Shown one piece after another: positions 1-4,937 of a DNA stretch of 5,061 nucleotides. Each line of letters starts with the position of its first letter. Within the stretch, counting starts at the first letter, position 1. The notes beneath the pieces were generated by a model. It made no database searches and was not told the DNA's origin. It saw only the letters and a program-made list of their open reading frames with translations. The DNA lies in contig CAZESH010000310.1 of NCBI GenBank assembly GCA_964514665.1, forward strand, positions 1 to 5,061. Reading direction: 5' to 3'. Source of the stretch: CAZESH01 sp964514665. GTDB lineage: Bacteria; Bacillota; Bacilli; Paenibacillales; KCTC-25726. Both the position numbers and the translations under genes were made by a program.

Positions 1-43
1 TCGACTCGTATCCAGAAGAGTAAAAACATCGAAACCGTTACTT

Positions 44-374
44 TTAGTAAAAAAATATAACCGGAGTTCCGGTCGATATGATATCAGGAACCCGAAATCC
101 GCAGATGGAGCAGCTGTATTCATAGCTTCTGAGTATTTTTTCTCTGAATAGAGGATCTCGCGGCGATTGCTCTTGCCATTCCATCATTCGGTGGATGAAT
201 GCCCTCGTCTCTTCTTCGGTGTTCGGGCCCCAGATCGATGGAAGCAAAAAGCGATTCTTCCTCCGGGTTCAGCTTTCCCGCTCGCTTCAAGTGCCAGCAT
301 GCCCCAAATATTCCTACTGGCTTCCCGGTTTTTCCGCAATATCTGGTTTGAATCCGTAAATATTTAATGTTCAT
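44..374 (-). pseudogene. Broken small conserved protein gene joined to an HNH endonuclease remnant
   Basis: From the ATG at 374, preceded by AGGGG with a 7-base spacer, the frame encodes about 47 residues beginning MNIKYLRIQTRYCGK and continuing GKPVGIFGACWHLKRAGKL, then EEESLFASID. This resembles the start of a small uncharacterised family I remember only by its GKPVGIF and ID-x-W motifs. Near 233-240 the sensible frame changes: the original frame runs on to a stop at 120 as basic nonsense, while the next frame gives WGPNTEEETRAF and then RDPLFREKILRSYEYSCSIC, followed by GF. That last piece matches the segment just before and including the first CxxC of a family of HNH endonucleases. The usual AAHI and H-N-H residues never follow; the frame ends VIFFY-stop at 44. 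It is therefore both frameshifted and truncated, and probably makes no active nuclease. It lies 30 bases after the acetyltransferase stop and may be co-transcribed with it. HNH recognition is fairly sure; the identity of the first part is unsure. Confidence 0.6.
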
Positions 375-404
375 CAAAAAACCCCTGTTTGCTTGCCGAC
401 ATCA

Positions 405-941
405 TCATGATTTTTCAATCAAGTGTATCCAGAATCGCTTTACAATGTTTCCATCCTCTTCTATAAATTCCGATTCAAACACACCGCCATTCTTCATGAT
501 GGTTTTCTCCGATCCAAGGTTTACCTTGTCACAAACCAACAAGACTGCCTCCAGACCCATTGTCCATGTAATTTTCAACGCTTGAGAAAGCAATTCGTTG
601 GCGTATCCTCTTCGCCTGTGAGAAGGAGCGATTCCGTATCCGATATGACCGCCGCAATTCAGAAGCTTTTGATTCAATCGGTGACGAATATTGGTTGCGA
701 CTACAATCCGATTGTCCTCGTTTAACAGCCAAAAAGTCGAATGCGGCACCCAGTCTGGATGACTTACTTTATCCTCACTGTCTTGGGAATATAGAAAGTC
801 GAGATACTCGCAGAAGTCACTCGGATCTCTTTCGACAACCCAAGGCACAATATCTTCGCCGCTTGCAATCCAGTCCTCATAGAACACCAAGTATTCCTCA
901 CGATAATCCATTGAAGGTTTAATTAATCGAGGCGTCCGCAT
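405..941 (-). CDS. GNAT-family N-acetyltransferase (COG3981-like)
   Basis: This is a predicted cytoplasmic acetyltransferase of 178 residues that would transfer acetyl from acetyl-CoA to an amine; the substrate is unknown. The N-terminal part (RLIKPS, then YEDWIASGEDIVPWVVERDP, about residues 5-40) is typical of the COG3981 group. The acetyl-CoA binding motif A is clear at about 99-118 (HIGYGIAPSHRRRGYANELL), where the R-R-G-Y-A turn binds the pyrophosphate. Motif B follows at about 141-153 (NLGSEKTIMKNGG), and a final beta strand is KRFWIHL. The open frame could start 30 codons earlier at 1031, but that extension looks unrelated to the family. The ATG at 941 has an AGGGGGA ribosome binding site about 10 bases upstream, so I chose it. 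A sigma-A-like promoter sits at 1003-1031. The gene appears intact, close to the usual family length, and is followed by the broken gene at 44-374. Confidence 0.88.
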   Translation of the reverse strand: MRTPRLIKPSMDYREEYLVFYEDWIASGEDIVPWVVERDPSDFCEYLDFLYSQDSEDKVSHPDWVPHSTFWLLNEDNRIVVATNIRHRLNQKLLNCGGHIGYGIAPSHRRRGYANELLSQALKITWTMGLEAVLLVCDKVNLGSEKTIMKNGGVFESEFIEEDGNIVKRFWIHLIEKS

Positions 942-1002
942 GGATAACCGTCCCCCTAACCGAAACATTCCCAGAATTTCCCCAAACAAGATATTGAAAT
1001 TT

Positions 1003-1031
1003 ATTATATTTCCAACCCAGGGTATTAGCAA
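1003..1031 (-). promoter_or_regulatory. Sigma-A-type promoter for the acetyltransferase gene
   Basis: On the minus strand a -35 box TTGCTA (1031-1026) is separated by exactly 17 bases from a perfect -10 box TATAAT (1008-1003). Transcription would start near 996, leaving an untranslated leader of about 55 bases before the ATG at 941. This supports the shorter start, because the longer frame starting at 1031 would begin inside the promoter. Confidence 0.7.
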
Positions 1032-1140
1032 TAAAAACTTTGCTTACATTCATGACGAGCCCACCGGGGTCTACACAGTCAGCAAACGCACACCGGATTC
1101 CATGAGAAAAACTCCTGTCGGAGTACTTGCAAGATGAGCG

Positions 1141-1163
1141 ACCGCGTTCAGCGGTTGTTTTTA
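1141..1163 (+). terminator. Weak possible terminator hairpin, orphan
   Basis: ACCGC (1141-1145) pairs with GCGGT (1151-1155) around a five-base loop, followed by TGTTTTTAT. It has the form of a short rho-independent terminator reading rightward, but no plus-strand gene lies to its left in this window. It may be a relic or chance; the stem is only 5 base pairs. Confidence 0.3.
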
Positions 1164-1169
1164 TCGCCA

Positions 1170-1220
1170 AATAGAATTTAATTCCTCTCAGTTTTCTGTA
1201 AGAAACTTATAAATTCTATT
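1170..1220. repeat. Perfect 11-bp inverted repeat with nested inner stem
   Basis: AATAGAATTTA at 1170-1180 is exactly the reverse complement of TAAATTCTATT at 1210-1220. Inside the 29-base loop, AGTTTTCT (1190-1197) can pair with AGAAACT (1201-1207) with one bulged base, so the element could fold as a two-tier hairpin or cruciform. There is no T-run of terminator type on either side. It lies near the left edge of the AT-rich part of the window. It could be a small repeat element, a recombination scar or an RNA structure; the sequence does not decide. Confidence 0.5.
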
Positions 1221-1228
1221 GTGGTCAC

Positions 1229-1259
1229 AAAAGGCGTCAGGATATAAATCCCTGACGCC
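1229..1259 (-). terminator. Rho-independent terminator of the 1276-1753 gene
   Basis: GGCGTCAGG (1233-1241) and CCTGACGCC (1251-1259) form a perfect 9-bp GC-rich stem with a nine-base loop. Read on the minus strand, the stem is followed at once by TTTTG (1232-1228). It lies 17 bases after the stop codon of the minus-strand gene ending at 1276, as expected for its terminator. Confidence 0.75.
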
Positions 1260-1275
1260 CTCTCGATTCCGGGTA

Positions 1276-1753
1276 TTAATTCATCCGGTTTCGCAACAAT
1301 AAAGATTGAAAATGGAGTACACCCTCGCCCATGGAAACCGTATGAAAGTCTCCAAGTTTGAAGGAAACCGGGTCGCTGTACGGTGTTGAATCAATTTGAT
1401 CTTCTATGGCCAAAATGCTAATACGATCCTTACTCCAAAATAATTGAAATCCAATACTCATCTCCCATCATTAATTCAATATGAGAAACCTTGTAATGCA
1501 AAGAATCAAAAGCTATCGAATTGACATTTCGCAAAACTTGAATAAAACTGGCCGGATTTTTTATTTTGCTCTCTTTAATTTGATCATTCGGAAACTCCCA
1601 GCGAACTTTAATGGTGTCATTGTAGAAGTTTATTTTAGAACTCGAAAGATTTTTATCATGATGTCGTGATTTGAATTCAAGTACACAGGCGATTAAAAAT
1701 ACACTAAAACCGAAAAGCATGAGAATGTACCCAGAGAAGAAATCGACGATCAT
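1276..1753 (-). pseudogene. Small predicted membrane protein, split by a one-base frameshift
   Basis: I do not recognise this protein. The ATG at 1753 has an excellent GGAGG site 7 bases upstream. The first frame (1753-1430, 107 residues) begins with a hydrophobic segment, about residues 5-27 (FFSGYILMLFGFSVFLIACV), followed by a basic stretch (FKSRHHDK) and a soluble, beta-rich-looking domain. It stops just after YWISIILE. The next frame continues sensibly from WSKDRISILAIEDQIDS to LLLRNRMN-stop at 1276. Removing one T from the TTTT at 1440-1437 joins them into one protein of about 158 residues, reading YWISIIWSKDRISIL. The joined gene ends 17 bases before a strong terminator, which supports 1276 as the original end. 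The likely product was a single-pass membrane protein. Alternatives are a sequencing error, or two overlapping genes with the second starting at ATG 1461; I see no good ribosome binding site for the latter. Confidence 0.6.
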
Positions 1754-1790
1754 GATAAGACCTCCAAAATATACATTGTATTTCGATTAC

Positions 1791-1825
1791 TTGTTAATTT
1801 TATCATACTAAATTGTTAATTTAAA
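1791..1825 (-). promoter_or_regulatory. Promoter and possible operator repeats in the divergent region
   Basis: Between the start at 1753 and the XRE start at 1902 lie 148 AT-rich bases. On the minus strand TTTAAA (1825-1820), 17 bases and TAAAAT (1802-1797) make a plausible promoter, with transcription starting near 1790. The ten-base direct repeat TTGTTAATTT occurs at 1791-1800 and 1813-1822, 22 bases or about two helical turns apart, with a looser copy TTGTTGAAT at 1831-1839. The repeats overlap the proposed -10 and -35 boxes, where a repressor would act. The neighbouring XRE protein is the natural candidate. I found no convincing promoter for the rightward gene. Confidence 0.4.
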
Positions 1826-1901
1826 CCATTTTGTTGAATATTTTATCTGTCGACTGCATAGCGAACAATTTGATAATGGTTAAAAAAGGAGTCAATCCGA
1901 C

Positions 1902-2156
1902 TTGGAAAATGATTCTATAGCGTTGAAACAGATCATAGGTAAGTTGATTAAATCGCAAAGATTGAAAAGGGGACTGAGTCAAGAAGATTTGGCGTTTTCC
2001 TGCAATGTTGACCGATCCTATATATCGATGCTTGAGCGGGGACTAAACGAACCGTCTATAAGCAAGATTTTTGACCTTTGTAAGGGGCTTAGTATTCATC
2101 CGTCAGATTTTATAAAAATGGTTGAGCTTGTATATCATGAGAAAGGCGGACAGTGA
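1902..2156 (+). CDS. XRE/Cro-family helix-turn-helix transcriptional regulator
   Basis: This is an 84-residue single-domain DNA-binding protein. The helix-turn-helix is clear: LKRGLSQEDLAF (about 21-32) gives the first helices and NVDRSYISMLERG (about 35-47) the recognition helix, followed by the usual NEPSISKIFDLCKGLSIHPS. The size and form resemble the small controller proteins of restriction-modification systems and phage-type repressors, which often act as dimers on short operator repeats. The start is TTG at 1902: an in-frame stop lies at 1881-1883, AAGGAG is at 1886-1891 with a 10-base spacer, and no other upstream start fits. It is the only gene here on the plus strand, divergent from the small membrane-protein gene and convergent with the NERD gene. 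A stem-loop with a T-run at 2237-2281 can end its transcript. Family is sure; target is inferred. Confidence 0.88.
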   Translation: MENDSIALKQIIGKLIKSQRLKRGLSQEDLAFSCNVDRSYISMLERGLNEPSISKIFDLCKGLSIHPSDFIKMVELVYHEKGGQ

Positions 2157-2205
2157 TCCCGTAAGTTCTGAATTCCTGGGATACCCGCGGCTGACCGCTT
2201 GTTTC

Positions 2206-2232
2206 TTGGCTACTCTGCCTTCATGCTATAAT
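2206..2232 (+). promoter_or_regulatory. Possible extended -10 promoter just before a terminator
   Basis: A perfect TATAAT (2227-2232) is preceded by TG at 2224-2225, an extended -10 form; TTGGCT at 2206-2211 is a poor -35 with a short 15-base spacer. Transcription would start near 2239, at the base of the stem-loop that follows, so any product would be about 40 bases long. It may be a chance match. Confidence 0.35.
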
Positions 2233-2236
2233 GAAC

Positions 2237-2281
2237 AGCAAAAGACACCTCTCACGGGTGCCCTTTTGCTGCTTCTTTTTT
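2237..2281 (+). terminator. Rho-independent terminator after the XRE gene
   Basis: AGCAAAAG (2237-2244) pairs with CTTTTGCT (2263-2270), and inside it CACC (2246-2249) pairs with GGTG. The stem is followed by GCTTCTTTTTT, ending at 2281. It lies 80 bases after the XRE stop and 39 bases past the end of the convergent NERD gene. On the minus strand the stem is followed only by GTTCATT, so it would work less well in that direction. Confidence 0.7.
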
Positions 2282-2320
2282 CAGTTCATCATTTTTCTTC
2301 CGTTCGATCCTCTACTGCTT

Positions 2321-3061
2321 TTAATTCTTAACGATAAACCTGCATTTAGGATAATTTCCGCAGCCCTTAAACTTACCATACTTTCCCGAACGTTCAACCA
2401 ATTGACTTCCACACTTAGGACATTCGCCTTTTTCGATTCTAACAGCATTTTCTTCCAATTTGTCCTTTAGAGCCTTGACATGATCCCTTTTCGCATATTT
2501 ATCCTTTAAACTGGCTGATTGGATAGCACTAATAATCCGGGAGGTATCTTCTTCGCTCAATAATGATTCTGTATACTTCGCAATTGTCTTTCGTATGTGC
2601 ACATTGTAGATCACATTAGAAGCAGAAGACGTCCTCACCTTCAAATCCGCTCTCATACTAAATGATACAAATGAAATAAAGGGTAAGCCGCTGAAATTAT
2701 TCAATACAGCTTCAAGCGCCTTAATATGCCCATAATTTTGATGAATGGGATTATAGAGCCTTTCCTTGCGTTTGTAAATTACCTGCGTCCAATATTGCGA
2801 ATTTTCATCGCCCATAATCCAGCCGCGATAATTTTTAGTTTCAATCACGAATATCCCATATGGAGAGACAACTACATGGTCAATCTGGGTTGTCTTCCCA
2901 TTCGTGGTTGGGACGACAATATCATTCAGAACGAAATACTTTTCCTTATCTAACATTTTTAATTGAAACGACACAGACATTTCGCCAATGATGCCTTTGA
3001 CTTTTGAAGACTTTAAAAGCAATGCAGTGACTATGAATAATGCTAAAATAAAGTAAAACAT
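2321..3061 (-). CDS. Membrane-anchored NERD-domain protein with topoisomerase-type zinc finger
   Basis: This is a 246-residue protein with three parts. Residues 1-17 (FYFILALFIVTALLL) are a membrane anchor or uncleaved signal. Residues about 25-135 are a NERD (nuclease-related) domain: IGE with E27, then NDIVVP, QIDHVVVSPYGIFVIETKNY with D61, E74 and K76 forming the D...ExK pattern of PD-(D/E)XK nucleases, and NPIHQNYGHIKAL. Near the C-terminus CPKCG and CGNYPKC (C214, C217, C234, C240) make a four-cysteine zinc finger of the topoisomerase I type, which binds nucleic acid. Such proteins are thought to act on DNA or RNA, but the function is not established. An ATG also occurs at 3067, but AGGGG lies one base from it and 7 bases from the ATG at 3061, which I therefore prefer. 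The gene begins 31 bases after the nuclease stop at 3093 with no terminator between, so they are probably co-transcribed. It appears intact. Confidence 0.85.
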   Translation of the reverse strand: MFYFILALFIVTALLLKSSKVKGIIGEMSVSFQLKMLDKEKYFVLNDIVVPTTNGKTTQIDHVVVSPYGIFVIETKNYRGWIMGDENSQYWTQVIYKRKERLYNPIHQNYGHIKALEAVLNNFSGLPFISFVSFSMRADLKVRTSSASNVIYNVHIRKTIAKYTESLLSEEDTSRIISAIQSASLKDKYAKRDHVKALKDKLEENAVRIEKGECPKCGSQLVERSGKYGKFKGCGNYPKCRFIVKN

Positions 3062-3092
3062 ATACATGCCCCTAATGGTTTATATTTTCAAG

Positions 3093-3977
3093 TTAAAAGG
3101 CCTGGATCCCAAATTTCAGAAGTTTCTTGGGCAGGATATCATCCAGATTCTGTATATCAGCGTCCTCGAGTTCAATAAGGTTAAATCCGTATTTATTATA
3201 AACCGCAATCTTTTCGTTTTTTCGCTCCACGTACCGTTCATCATTCTCAAGACCCCAGTATTCGATATAGACTTTGCCTACTGGAAGGTAGAAATCACAA
3301 AAAACATCTTCTTCAATTGGCAACTTTCTTTCATACGCATGAACGATTTCGGACATATATAACCAATTGTCGATCAACATTTCCGCTCTTGAACGAACGT
3401 AATGTCCGTCTGCAGTCCTATGCTTTGCTTCAAATTTTTCACGGAAGTTTGTGGTTGAAGCTTTCTTAACCCCATTCTCTTCCTCTGAACTCTCTCCTTG
3501 AACCGATTGAATAGTTTCTATCAGTCTTTTGTTTTTTAAGATACTCTCATCCCAGCAGACGTAGGGAATACCAGTCTGTTCATATTCAAACTGCTTTCCA
3601 CCAATACCTTCTCCAAGCTTTGTGATAATCCAGCCTTTAACCCCTTTTTGAATCAGCCCTAGTTCAGACAGGATGGGATTTATTCTAAATTTAGATATAT
3701 TGAAATGTTTGCTCAATGTAGTTGCGCTGATAAGTTTTCCATCCGATTCTTGTTGAGTGGATAAGAATTCTTTGATGTTCTCATCCCAAGCTATGTATGT
3801 CCCATACTGTGGATGACTCTTTATTGATCCACCCAGTTCTTTTCCTTTTTGAGTAAGAACCCAATTTTCATTCTCCCTTTGTAAACACCCTGCCTCTAAT
3901 AAGATTTGAAATAACTCCTTTACCTGAAATCCCATTTCTTTGGCTAATGCAGTCGTAGATAATAGTTTCTGGCTCAT
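3093..3977 (-). CDS. Probable separate gene: duplicated winged-helix-like module plus PD-(D/E)XK-like nuclease
   Basis: The AT-rich part of the chimeric frame can be translated alone from the ATG at 3977, giving 294 residues starting MSQKLLSTTALAKEMG. GGAGG lies 5 bases upstream. Residues about 4-68 and 81-146 are two copies of one module (see the repeat entry), probably nucleic-acid-binding. A charged linker (GESSEEENG) follows. The C-terminal domain, about 178-294, begins FREKFEAKHR and contains VRSRAEMLIDNWLY (E199), CDFYLP (D228) and VYIEYWG (E239), with lysines in ERKNEKIAVYNKYG. This order of E, D, E and K resembles PD-(D/E)XK or Vsr-like nuclease domains found at the ends of helicases and restriction proteins. 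The role would be DNA cleavage, possibly in defence. It is followed by the NERD gene after 31 bases. The domain call is from pattern only, and independent expression is inferred from the start site and the composition break. Confidence 0.55.
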   Translation of the reverse strand: MSQKLLSTTALAKEMGFQVKELFQILLEAGCLQRENENWVLTQKGKELGGSIKSHPQYGTYIAWDENIKEFLSTQQESDGKLISATTLSKHFNISKFRINPILSELGLIQKGVKGWIITKLGEGIGGKQFEYEQTGIPYVCWDESILKNKRLIETIQSVQGESSEEENGVKKASTTNFREKFEAKHRTADGHYVRSRAEMLIDNWLYMSEIVHAYERKLPIEEDVFCDFYLPVGKVYIEYWGLENDERYVERKNEKIAVYNKYGFNLIELEDADIQNLDDILPKKLLKFGIQAF

Positions 3978-4937
3978 TCTAACCTCCGGATGCAGATTGA
4001 GGTCGCGGAATCCCATCTTCTTCGGCTCCGAACGGTAAAAGGTGAAGTAAAAAAGATTCAGCATCAACCGCTCCTCTTCCGTCCGCGGTACCGCCCCTTC
4101 CTCCAGATAGGCAAGCAGGAAGCGCAGCAGCCGCCGGGAGTTGAGACTGAGCAGTGCGGGGATTCTTTTCGTCAAATACTTGCCGTTCTCCCATGAATAG
4201 GGCTCCAGCAAACCCGCTTCCACCTTAAGGCCGTTAAACGTTCGGTTCCCGTTTCTTCCACCATAGAAATCATACAGGCTTAATCCGTGATGTCGCACAA
4301 AATTCGCCAGCGTTAAAGGGAGTCCGGTATCTCCCTCAAAATACTTCATCTTGTTAAGCAAATTTCGGCGCGTCGTGGTCGCTTGCTTGAGATTGCGCAG
4401 CACATAGTCCTTGGCTTGTTTCTCAAGCTGAATGAAGCTGCCCCGCGGCAGGCTGGAAAACCCGTTCTCCACGTAATGCTGCACGGAGTGTTTGGTTTTG
4501 CCGATCAGGGCGCGGAATCGTTCCTGAAAGCTGTATTCCTGATGCGCTTGTCCGATGAAATCTAGCACCGTCAGACATTCTTTGCCTTCGGCGAGCCGCA
4601 ATCCGCGTCCCATCTGTTGGAGGAAAACAGTCAAGCTCTCCGTGGGGCGCAGGAACAAAATCGTGTTCACCGCGGGAATGTCGACCCCTTCGTTGTACAG
4701 ATCGACGACAAAGATCAGCTTGATCTCGCCTTTTTCCAGTCTGCTCTTGGCCTGCTCGCGTTCCTGCTCGTTCGAATGGCCATGCAGCGCAAGGGAAGGA
4801 ATACCCGTTTCTGCGAACACTTTGGCCATGTATTGGGCATGATCGACGCCGACGCAAAAACTGAGCCCTTTGACCTGATCCGGCAAGGAAAAGATACCAT
4901 GTCGAAGGAGATCATTCCTTTCGATCTGCCGCTCCAA
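3093..4937 (-). CDS. Chimeric frame: C-terminal half of SF2 helicase run into a repeat/nuclease protein
   Basis: This continuous 614-codon frame has two parts. Residues 1-320 are the second half of a superfamily 2 helicase: motif IV region GLSFCVGVDHAQYMAKVF (24-41), motif V region LIFVVDLYNEGVDIP (74-88), motif VI QQMGRGLR (107-114), then LDFIGQAHQEYSFQERFRAL and a helical accessory region containing LNSRRLLRFLL and NLFYFTFYR. The ATP-binding motifs I-III are not encoded here, so this part cannot be a working helicase alone. Residues 321-614 hold two copies of a 65-residue module and a PD-(D/E)XK-like nuclease domain. The nominal TTG start at 4937 lies inside the helicase fold and is not a natural start: the homologous frame continues upstream after a frameshift. 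GC content drops sharply at the boundary: by hand count 42 of 60 bases at 4081-4140 against 43 of 120 at 3841-3960. I read it as a truncated helicase gene joined in frame to another gene. A natural helicase-nuclease fusion is the alternative. Confidence 0.7.
   Translation of the reverse strand: MERQIERNDLLRHGIFSLPDQVKGLSFCVGVDHAQYMAKVFAETGIPSLALHGHSNEQEREQAKSRLEKGEIKLIFVVDLYNEGVDIPAVNTILFLRPTESLTVFLQQMGRGLRLAEGKECLTVLDFIGQAHQEYSFQERFRALIGKTKHSVQHYVENGFSSLPRGSFIQLEKQAKDYVLRNLKQATTTRRNLLNKMKYFEGDTGLPLTLANFVRHHGLSLYDFYGGRNGNRTFNGLKVEAGLLEPYSWENGKYLTKRIPALLSLNSRRLLRFLLAYLEEGAVPRTEEERLMLNLFYFTFYRSEPKKMGFRDLNLHPEVRMSQKLLSTTALAKEMGFQVKELFQILLEAGCLQRENENWVLTQKGKELGGSIKSHPQYGTYIAWDENIKEFLSTQQESDGKLISATTLSKHFNISKFRINPILSELGLIQKGVKGWIITKLGEGIGGKQFEYEQTGIPYVCWDESILKNKRLIETIQSVQGESSEEENGVKKASTTNFREKFEAKHRTADGHYVRSRAEMLIDNWLYMSEIVHAYERKLPIEEDVFCDFYLPVGKVYIEYWGLENDERYVERKNEKIAVYNKYGFNLIELEDADIQNLDDILPKKLLKFGIQAF
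3540..3968 (-). repeat. Two tandem copies of a 65-residue protein module
   Basis: Copy 1 (3968-3774) runs from KLLSTTALAK to WDENI; copy 2 (3737-3540) from KLISATTLSK to WDESI. They are 65 and 66 residues long with a 12-residue spacer. Shared positions include the L(A/S)K helix, an I-L-x-E/x-L-G-like turn (ILLEAGCLQ against ILSELGLIQ), W followed by V/I-x-T, an L/I-GG pair, and a closing G-x-Y/P-W-D-E. The pattern of helices followed by a W-x-(L/I)-T-x-x-G strand suggests a winged-helix fold. The copies have diverged in sequence, so the duplication is old. Confidence 0.7.
3975..3987 (-). promoter_or_regulatory. Internal ribosome binding site and ATG at the fusion point
   Basis: Read on the minus strand, GGAGG (3987-3983), five bases and ATG (3977-3975) form a good translation start inside the 614-codon frame. 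In the helicase frame the same bases encode PEVRM. The site coincides with the change from GC-rich to AT-rich sequence, which makes it more than a chance match, though the helicase codons CCG GAG GTT could supply it accidentally. Confidence 0.5.

Noticed and set aside
940..1031. Longer acetyltransferase starting at 1031
   Set aside because: The extra 30 residues do not look like the family, the frame would begin inside the promoter, and the ATG at 941 has a strong ribosome binding site.
919..1170. Frames of 83 codons (minus) and 65 codons (plus) before the acetyltransferase gene
   Set aside because: They overlap the promoter and leader, have no ribosome binding site I can see, and their composition is not protein-like.
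1430..1461. Programmed ribosomal frameshifting at the TTTT site
   Set aside because: The required shift is +1, and I see neither a known slippery motif nor a stimulatory structure; a plain indel is simpler.
3067..3067. ATG at 3067 as the start of the NERD gene
   Set aside because: The AGGGG site lies only one base upstream of it but at normal spacing from the ATG at 3061; the difference is two residues.
3979..4842. Several frames of 68-95 codons on the plus strand and 71 on the minus strand
   Set aside because: All lie opposite or within the helicase coding region, lack ribosome binding sites and show no family resemblance.
4423..4857. A 144-codon frame on the minus strand
   Set aside because: It overlaps the helicase motifs in another frame and is Arg/Cys-rich without recognisable domains: a shadow of GC-rich coding sequence.
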